Positions 21,242-25,003 of a stretch of DNA of 25,003 nucleotides are shown here, in pieces. The translations under genes were made by a program, and so were the position numbers. The first letter of the stretch is position 1. Every line of letters begins with the position of its first letter. This DNA comes from a virus: positions 1 to 25,003 of the IMG/VR virus record IMGVR_UViG_3300022745_000139; one strand, given 5' to 3'. The notes below the pieces were generated by a model that saw only the letters and a list, made by a program, of their open reading frames with translations, had not been told where the DNA came from and ran no database searches.

Positions 21242-21800
21242 CTTCGATTTGTAAGCCTGTTAAATCTGCCTCCTGCCCGCGCTCCTTCTCCCACCGGAGT
21301 ATCGTCTTCTTCCGGATCACGCGCCCCACGTTCTCCCGTATGCCGGGGACGAACATGTTGCGGAATACTGACACTCCGTCCAGGGCCCGCATCTCACTCG
21401 TGGTCCGTAGCCTCTCTGCCTTGTCTGCTACCTCCTCCGGTGTGAGTGGTCTGTTCTGTATTGCCTCGTTCGTTCTTCGTATTGATTCTGCCACAAGTCT
21501 GTTGTGATCACCTTTGCATGTGCAGTTCCCCCGCTTCATGTGCCACTTGCCGTATGCACATTGCCATTCTCCTGACTTCACTCTGCAGAGGTCCTCGTAC
21601 TGCCGGTGATTGTAGACGGCTTCCATCTCTGCCGTATTGATGGTTATGTTCCCCAGCTCTCGTATCTTCATGAAGCTGTGTCCTTGCTGATTGGATAGAT
21701 GCTCCGATGCCCGGTCTCCGGTTTCCTTGCTCACCCAATGGATCAGTCCGCTCTTCATGAGGATGATCATCTTGTTCTCGTATATTGTTACCTGTGTCAT
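21231..21800 (-). CDS. Hypothetical protein with Cys/His cluster
   Basis: A 189-residue protein. The N-terminal 60 residues are beta-like (VTIYENKMIILMKSGLIHWV). A Cys/His cluster follows (WQCAYGKWHMKRGNCTCKGD), which may bind zinc. The C-terminal half is helical and basic (TPEEVADKAERLRTT, RVIRKKTILRWEKERGQEAD). I do not recognise the family. It overlaps the winged-helix gene upstream as ATGA and the downstream gene by 11 bases, so it is likely co-translated with the replication-type gene. A role in DNA metabolism is a guess from this context. Confidence 0.5.
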   Translation of the reverse strand: MTQVTIYENKMIILMKSGLIHWVSKETGDRASEHLSNQQGHSFMKIRELGNITINTAEMEAVYNHRQYEDLCRVKSGEWQCAYGKWHMKRGNCTCKGDHNRLVAESIRRTNEAIQNRPLTPEEVADKAERLRTTSEMRALDGVSVFRNMFVPGIRENVGRVIRKKTILRWEKERGQEADLTGLQIEDEE

Positions 21801-22492
21801 ATGCTTACTCCGGCACCCGTTCTGGATGCTGGCTTACTAGTATTATATTTCCCCGACCGTGACAGCCAGGTTGCTATCCTGCGCTTCACCTCGAAGGTCG
21901 GTTCTGTCTCCCATCTTTGTTTCTTCCCACTCTTCGTTGGCTCTGTCCAGTAGGCGTAGAATTTTCGGATCTCTTCTATGACGTTTTGCCGCGGTGCACC
22001 GGTGAGGTCTACTATCTCATTGATTATCTCCTCTCTCCATTTTGACGGTGTGCCACTTGGTGCGAAGAAATCCCTGGCAATGTCTCCCGGAGTCACCTTC
22101 TCCGGTTGTTCCTCAAATGGAATGATTGCTCCCGGTTCTATTTTTTCAGTCTTCACTTTCTTTCCTTTGGTCTTCAGGATTGGTGGTTCGTCTCCCTTTG
22201 CGTCCTTGGTCATGTGTACGAGTGCTTTTATTTCCTTTCTGTGTCGGTGCGTGTCGTCGGTGAATGTTCGCTTGATGAATCCGAACTGCTCGAGTCGCTC
22301 CAGTGATGCACCTACTGATCGCTCTTTGACGCATGCTACCTCTGCTATCGTCTCATTCGATGCCGTACATTTTCCGTTCACCATTTTTTCGAACCAATAG
22401 ACTACCGCGTACACGTCTCCATCGCTCGGCCGTAGCCCAGGGTGTGCATGTACCTCGTATGGTTTTATAAGAAAATCTGGTTTGAATTGCAT
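21797..22492 (-). CDS. Winged-helix protein, possible replication initiator
   Basis: A 231-residue protein. Residues about 20-75 form a winged helix-turn-helix: LRPSDGDVYAVVYWFEKMVN, then TASNETIAEVACVKERSVGA and SLERLEQFGFIKRTFTDD. This is the fold of phage replication proteins that open the origin and load helicase, and of some regulators. A basic Lys/Glu linker and a C-terminal helical domain (WREEIINEIVDLTGA, YAYWTEPTKSGKKQRWETE) follow, an arrangement found in helix-turn-helix replication proteins where the C-domain contacts helicase partners. No ATPase motif is present. It starts after an 80-base gap without a Shine-Dalgarno sequence. A transcription regulator is the alternative. Confidence 0.6.
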   Translation of the reverse strand: MQFKPDFLIKPYEVHAHPGLRPSDGDVYAVVYWFEKMVNGKCTASNETIAEVACVKERSVGASLERLEQFGFIKRTFTDDTHRHRKEIKALVHMTKDAKGDEPPILKTKGKKVKTEKIEPGAIIPFEEQPEKVTPGDIARDFFAPSGTPSKWREEIINEIVDLTGAPRQNVIEEIRKFYAYWTEPTKSGKKQRWETEPTFEVKRRIATWLSRSGKYNTSKPASRTGAGVSI

Positions 22493-22572
22493 ATGTTCCG
22501 ATATGTCTTACGTCTCTTCTCTATCAGTGTACTCTCTTCCTGGTCATTTGGGACTCCCCATGTGGGGACAAG

Positions 22573-23124
22573 TCATCCAAGACGTGCGTGGAGACGTGCG
22601 CGTAATTGTTCTATTGCTATATCCTGTGCCCGTGCGTATCCGTATGCCCGTTCCAGTTTCCAGAATTCCTCGCTGTCCGGGAATTCAAACCCATTCGAAT
22701 CGAACTCCGTTTCCTTCAGCGTCTCCAGAAACTTGTGCCATTCCTGGGTCTCTGTAAAATCTGTCGTTGACTTCCTTCGTCGCGTTGTCCTGTCTGTCAG
22801 TTCGACGTCGTATCCAAGTACGCGGTCGAGTAACGTCTCCCGTCCTACCTTCTTCATGTGTGGCGTCACCTCCTTGTCTGCATTTTCCTGGGTCTGTATG
22901 ATCCAGTATTCTACAACGGGTCCATTGAAGAACTTCCTCTGCTGTTCTGTCTCAGGGTTATATATCTGGTATGTCACGCGAACCATTACGGAGTCGAACT
23001 CCGTCTCTCTCTCTGCCTGCAGTATCCTAAGCCATTGCTCTTTCCGCTCCATGTCTTCCGTACTCGGTGCAGTGATTCTGTGCCGGGTAACGTTATAGAA
23101 TAGGGTGATTTTTTTGGTCTTCAT
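22573..23124 (-). CDS. Hypothetical protein
   Basis: A 183-residue charged protein. The first half mixes strands and helices (KKITLFYNVTRHRITAPSTE, FDSVMVRVTYQIYNPETEQQ), and the second half is Arg/Glu-rich and helical (EEFWKLERAYGYARAQDIAI). No motif I recognise. The start overlaps the HNH-like gene by 32 bases; a later Met at residue 25 is possible. After the stop, an 80-base gap with a small CCCC/GGGG hairpin leads to the winged-helix gene. Confidence 0.5.
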   Translation of the reverse strand: MKTKKITLFYNVTRHRITAPSTEDMERKEQWLRILQAERETEFDSVMVRVTYQIYNPETEQQRKFFNGPVVEYWIIQTQENADKEVTPHMKKVGRETLLDRVLGYDVELTDRTTRRRKSTTDFTETQEWHKFLETLKETEFDSNGFEFPDSEEFWKLERAYGYARAQDIAIEQLRARLHARLG

Positions 23125-23455
23125 AAAATTTGTTTAGCCTTTCTCTTTTCTTTATAAGGTCCTCTGCCTTGCTCCATCTCCGGAGTGTTTCGTCATCTGC
23201 ACGATTGAGCATTATCCAATTCAGATAGTTGCGTACCTCATGCGTATCTGCCTTGGCATGTACGCTCCGGAGAAGTGGAAGGATGCACCATTTTTCGTTC
23301 ACCCTTCCTTTGTTGCCGTTTGCGTATGATTCAAAGTTGTGATGCCACTCTACTCTCGAGGTGAGCGCTGATGCTCCTGTCACACAACATCGCTTATAGA
23401 ACGGGTCCCGCTCCATCTCCTCCCTCAGCTTTTTAGGTATCGGTTTCGTTAGCAT
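23093..23455 (-). CDS. HNH-like putative nuclease
   Basis: A 120-residue protein with CCVTGA, then VEWHHNFESY, NEKWCILPLLRSVHAKAD and a basic helical C-terminus. A Cys near the start, a His-His-Asn stretch and a later Cys/His pair are arranged like a small HNH (beta-beta-alpha metal) nuclease, and NEKWCILPL followed by His is common in that group. The second Cys of the usual CxxC zinc pair is not clear, so it may be inactive or use another metal site. Such proteins in phage early blocks process DNA recombination intermediates or nick DNA. Lambda NinG-like function is possible but unproven. Confidence 0.55.
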   Translation of the reverse strand: MLTKPIPKKLREEMERDPFYKRCCVTGASALTSRVEWHHNFESYANGNKGRVNEKWCILPLLRSVHAKADTHEVRNYLNWIMLNRADDETLRRWSKAEDLIKKRERLNKFYEDQKNHPIL

Positions 23456-23654
23456 TCTTGATCATGAATTCAATCGAGTGTAGAAGTCGCTGGCATTCTT
23501 TCTCTAATGTGTCCCCGCCCTTCTGTGCATCGCGCTTCTTCTTAAGCTCCGCATGCATCTTGTTCAGTTTTCCTATGGAGTTCACTATCGTGATGTGCTT
23601 GATGTTCCCGAACTCCGGCTTAAAATTTATTTGTGGATTGTAGTTGTAGCTCAT
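23433..23654 (-). CDS. Small helical hypothetical protein
   Basis: A 73-residue protein with an N-terminal Asn/Tyr-rich arm, then one long charged helix (KLNKMHAELKKKRDAQKGGD and further). It overlaps the HNH-like gene start by 23 bases and starts in an ATGA overlap, so it is coupled on both sides. The family is not recognised. A small adaptor is conceivable. Confidence 0.45.
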   Translation of the reverse strand: MSYNYNPQINFKPEFGNIKHITIVNSIGKLNKMHAELKKKRDAQKGGDTLEKECQRLLHSIEFMIKNANETDT

Positions 23655-23866
23655 AATGTAACATTAATGGTTGTTCGTTTCTCTTCGGAGATATACTTCG
23701 GACCGAGAAGTTTTTTAATAAAAACTTCCCGTTCCTCTGGCGTGATACCTATCAGGCTCCACCATTTCCCGCAATAGCACATGACCACCGTCTGTACGGG
23801 TCCTGTCATGTTTGCACGCATTATTTCCGTCGCCTCTGCCCTTGTTATTTCTACTGGCTCTTTCAT
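23651..23866 (-). CDS. Small hypothetical protein
   Basis: A 71-residue protein with helix EITRAEATEIMRANMTG, then VVMCYCGKWWSLIGI and a second helix (TPEEREVFIKKLLG). The C-x-C and Trp-Trp core could be a small fold stabilised by metal or packing. ATGA overlaps on both sides indicate it is part of a coupled operon. I do not recognise the family. Confidence 0.45.
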   Translation of the reverse strand: MKEPVEITRAEATEIMRANMTGPVQTVVMCYCGKWWSLIGITPEEREVFIKKLLGPKYISEEKRTTINVTL

Positions 23867-24306
23867 ATTTCAATGACGGGCTTTGGGTGGTACTCGACCG
23901 TGTAGAGTCCTTTGTCATCCAGGAACTGCTTGATGTCTGGTATCTCGTGGAGTGTGCAGTATTGATCCAGGATCGGCTCTATGTCCTTCAGCGGTGACTT
24001 CCATATCTTGGTTGGTATCGGATACTTGTTTGCGAAGAACTCCTGGCACCGTTCCATGTTGATTCCGTAGTCAGCCTGCTCCTTCCGGTATATGAGCCCT
24101 CCCCCGTGTATGAGGTATGCAAATTTTGTATACCCTTGCTGGCCGAATAGGTGCTTCACCTCTGACAGTTTGAATTCGTGCCTGTCCTTTTCTATGCACC
24201 ATTTGTACACCTGCCAGAGTGATTGTATGTGTTGTCGGTCTATCTGCCGTGCGTACCTCGCTATGGATCTTCCGCACGTCGCACAGCACTCTCTTTCTTT
24301 TTTCAT
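23863..24306 (-). CDS. Hypothetical protein with N-terminal Cys pair
   Basis: A 147-residue protein. CCATCG near residue 7 suggests zinc or structural Cys. Then helical ARYARQIDRQHIQSLWQVYK, and a wing-like FKLSEVKHLFG followed by FAYLIHGGGLIYR and YGINMERCQEFFANKY. The helix / strand-turn-strand look suggests a DNA-binding fold, possibly a winged helix, but no family is certain. I chose the ATG at 24306, which overlaps the upstream TGA as ATGA; an ATG three codons earlier is in frame. The C-terminal 50 residues are strand-rich. Confidence 0.5.
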   Translation of the reverse strand: MKKERECCATCGRSIARYARQIDRQHIQSLWQVYKWCIEKDRHEFKLSEVKHLFGQQGYTKFAYLIHGGGLIYRKEQADYGINMERCQEFFANKYPIPTKIWKSPLKDIEPILDQYCTLHEIPDIKQFLDDKGLYTVEYHPKPVIEI

Positions 24307-24407
24307 ACTTTGCATGCCACCTTAAAGATTGCAACGAACATAAAGGCCATGGACCACATCGCTATGTATGTTATACAAAGCCACCATGCGAAATTATATT
24401 TTTTCAT
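24303..24407 (-). CDS. 34-residue single-span membrane peptide
   Basis: A short gene whose ATG overlaps the upstream TGA as ATGA and whose TGA overlaps the next ATG. It encodes 34 residues: Met-Lys-Lys-Tyr-Asn-Phe, then a hydrophobic span WWLCITYIAMWSMAFMFVAI and a short basic end. This is one membrane helix, probably with the N-terminus inside. A longer in-frame ORF exists, but its upstream part is an Arg/Gly-rich shadow of the neighbouring gene. Tiny phage membrane proteins can affect lysis, superinfection or host membrane functions; none can be assigned here. Confidence 0.5.
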   Translation of the reverse strand: MKKYNFAWWLCITYIAMWSMAFMFVAIFKVACKV

Positions 24408-24604
24408 TGCAGGTTTTCGTCGACGAGTCTTCTCGCTATCTTTTCGAAGTCCCCGTCTTCTGGTATTTTTACGACCGCGATAGCAAGTACTGCCACCGCT
24501 GTTCCCTTGCCCAGCTTCTCCGTTATGAATGTCTGATCCCCTACCCACGTCTCCACGTTCCCTGTCACGAACTTCATCTGTTTGATCATCTGTTCTTTAA
24601 GCAT
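24404..24604 (-). CDS. Small hypothetical protein
   Basis: A 66-residue protein starting at ATG 24604 (MLKEQMIKQM); a TTG two codons earlier is less likely. It has a beta-like middle (VETWVGDQTFITEKLGKG), a hydrophobic stretch TAVAVLAIAVVKIP that is too short and polar-bounded for a clear membrane span, and a charged helix at the end. It overlaps the previous gene by 8 bases and the next as ATGA. Family not recognised. Confidence 0.45.
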   Translation of the reverse strand: MLKEQMIKQMKFVTGNVETWVGDQTFITEKLGKGTAVAVLAIAVVKIPEDGDFEKIARRLVDENLQ

Positions 24605-24716
24605 ACCCAAGTTTAAGCAAGTGTTCGATCACGGCCATGCGGGTGATGCCGTATACCTCTCCCTGTTTTCCTTTTCCTACGTACCCTCCCGCGAATGGCA
24701 CAATGATGAACCACAT
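24597..24716 (-). CDS. 39-residue hypothetical peptide
   Basis: A short gene: MWFIIVPFAGGYVGKGKQGE, then VYGITRMAVIEHLLKLGYA. It starts four bases after the stop of the partial gene and overlaps the next ATG by 8 bases, so spacing supports it. The N-terminus is hydrophobic but short, and the end is a helix. No known family. I trust the coding call more than any function. Confidence 0.4.
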   Translation of the reverse strand: MWFIIVPFAGGYVGKGKQGEVYGITRMAVIEHLLKLGYA

Positions 24717-24720
24717 ACTT

Positions 24721-25003
24721 TTAGATTATTATTCCTGGTTCCTTTGATAATTCCGCAAGCTCTGCCTTCATCCCGTTAATCTTTCGCCGATGCTGTTCCA
24801 GCGCGTTTCTGAATTGTGCAGTGTCGGTTGGGTTCTCTGCGCAGATTGAGTACTGGGTTTCCTCTTGTTCGATGCTCCACTTCAGTGCATCGTATCTGAA
24901 TTGAAGTGGTGACTTTTCCTGTGTCAGTTTGAATGTGTCGACCTTTTTCCATAGTACGATCGTCTCCTCTACCTTCTCCTCCTTGAATTGTAGGCACGTC
25001 TCT
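24721..25003 (-). CDS. Helical protein, 5' end beyond the window
   Basis: An open frame with no start inside the window and 93 visible codons to a TAA at 24721. The sequence is an ordinary charged helical protein (LQFKEEKVEETIVLWKKVDT, QYSICAENPTDTAQF, then QHRRKINGMKAELAELSKEP). A competing 73-residue frame (24776-24997) is Arg/Thr-rich and looks like a shadow. The first gene in view of the early operon; family unknown. Confidence 0.6.
   Translation of the reverse strand, partial: ETCLQFKEEKVEETIVLWKKVDTFKLTQEKSPLQFRYDALKWSIEQEETQYSICAENPTDTAQFRNALEQHRRKINGMKAELAELSKEPGIII

Noticed and set aside
24776-24997. 73-residue minus-strand frame at the right edge
   Set aside because: Arg/Thr-rich shadow of the open helical frame that runs off the window.
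1-25003. Alternative genetic code with TGA read as an amino acid
   Set aside because: TGA closes at least 13 genes in ATGA overlaps, and those genes make sense with TGA as stop.
1-25003. Bacteroidota host, suggested by the missing Shine-Dalgarno signals
   Set aside because: The -7 motif TAnnTTTG typical of that group was not seen before operons, and the promoters look like extended -10 sites. Not excluded, but not supported.
1-25003. CRISPR array or insertion sequence
   Set aside because: No regularly spaced direct repeats of 25-40 bases and no transposase or terminal inverted repeats were found by eye.

Overview
The window is part of a tailed double-stranded DNA phage or prophage, probably a podovirus-like virus with an SU10-type capsid. 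Every gene I can support is on the minus strand, so transcription runs from the right edge to the left. Read in that direction, an early/accessory block (about 25.0-14.9 kb) is followed by packaging, head and tail genes (14.6 kb to the left edge). No integrase, lysis gene, DNA polymerase or host gene is visible.

Right block. Small, tightly overlapping genes (24.7-22.6 kb) include an HNH-like protein and several membrane or zinc-ribbon-like micro-proteins. A winged-helix protein follows that may be a replication initiator. Next come an overprinted gene pair and a DNA-modification cluster: a ParB-domain methyltransferase broken by a C9 homopolymer, a DnaQ-type exonuclease, a C5-cytosine methyltransferase and an amino-methyltransferase. 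A small accessory operon (16.9-15.7 kb) contains a secreted single-repeat dockerin peptide. Two adjacent genes (15.56-14.94 kb) look like Acb2/Tad1-type cyclic-nucleotide sponges (anti-CBASS/anti-Thoeris).

Centre. A gap of about 350 bp (14.59-14.94 kb) holds no gene. It contains a terminator, a long hairpin, a tRNA-like element and a run of perfect hairpins, next to the small terminase gene.

Left block. The order is small terminase, large terminase (GpA-like), portal, two structural proteins sharing an inserted beta domain, small head genes, acidic scaffold, major capsid protein (SU10/DUF5309-like), connector candidates, a repeat-rich surface protein, an adaptor, a hub protein and a fibre.

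Expression signals. Gene starts outside overlaps lack a Shine-Dalgarno sequence and have short A/C-rich leaders. Thirteen gene junctions use ATGA stop/start overlaps, which also shows that TGA is a stop codon. Four intergenic gaps carry an extended -10 motif of the form TGn-TAnnnT, and at the small terminase gene this implies a leaderless mRNA. Three loci have a perfect tRNA T-arm but no canonical tRNA fold.

Host. This is not determinable from the window. The dockerin repeat, missing Shine-Dalgarno sites and odd tRNA-like RNAs would fit a Patescibacteria/CPR host, but that is a guess.
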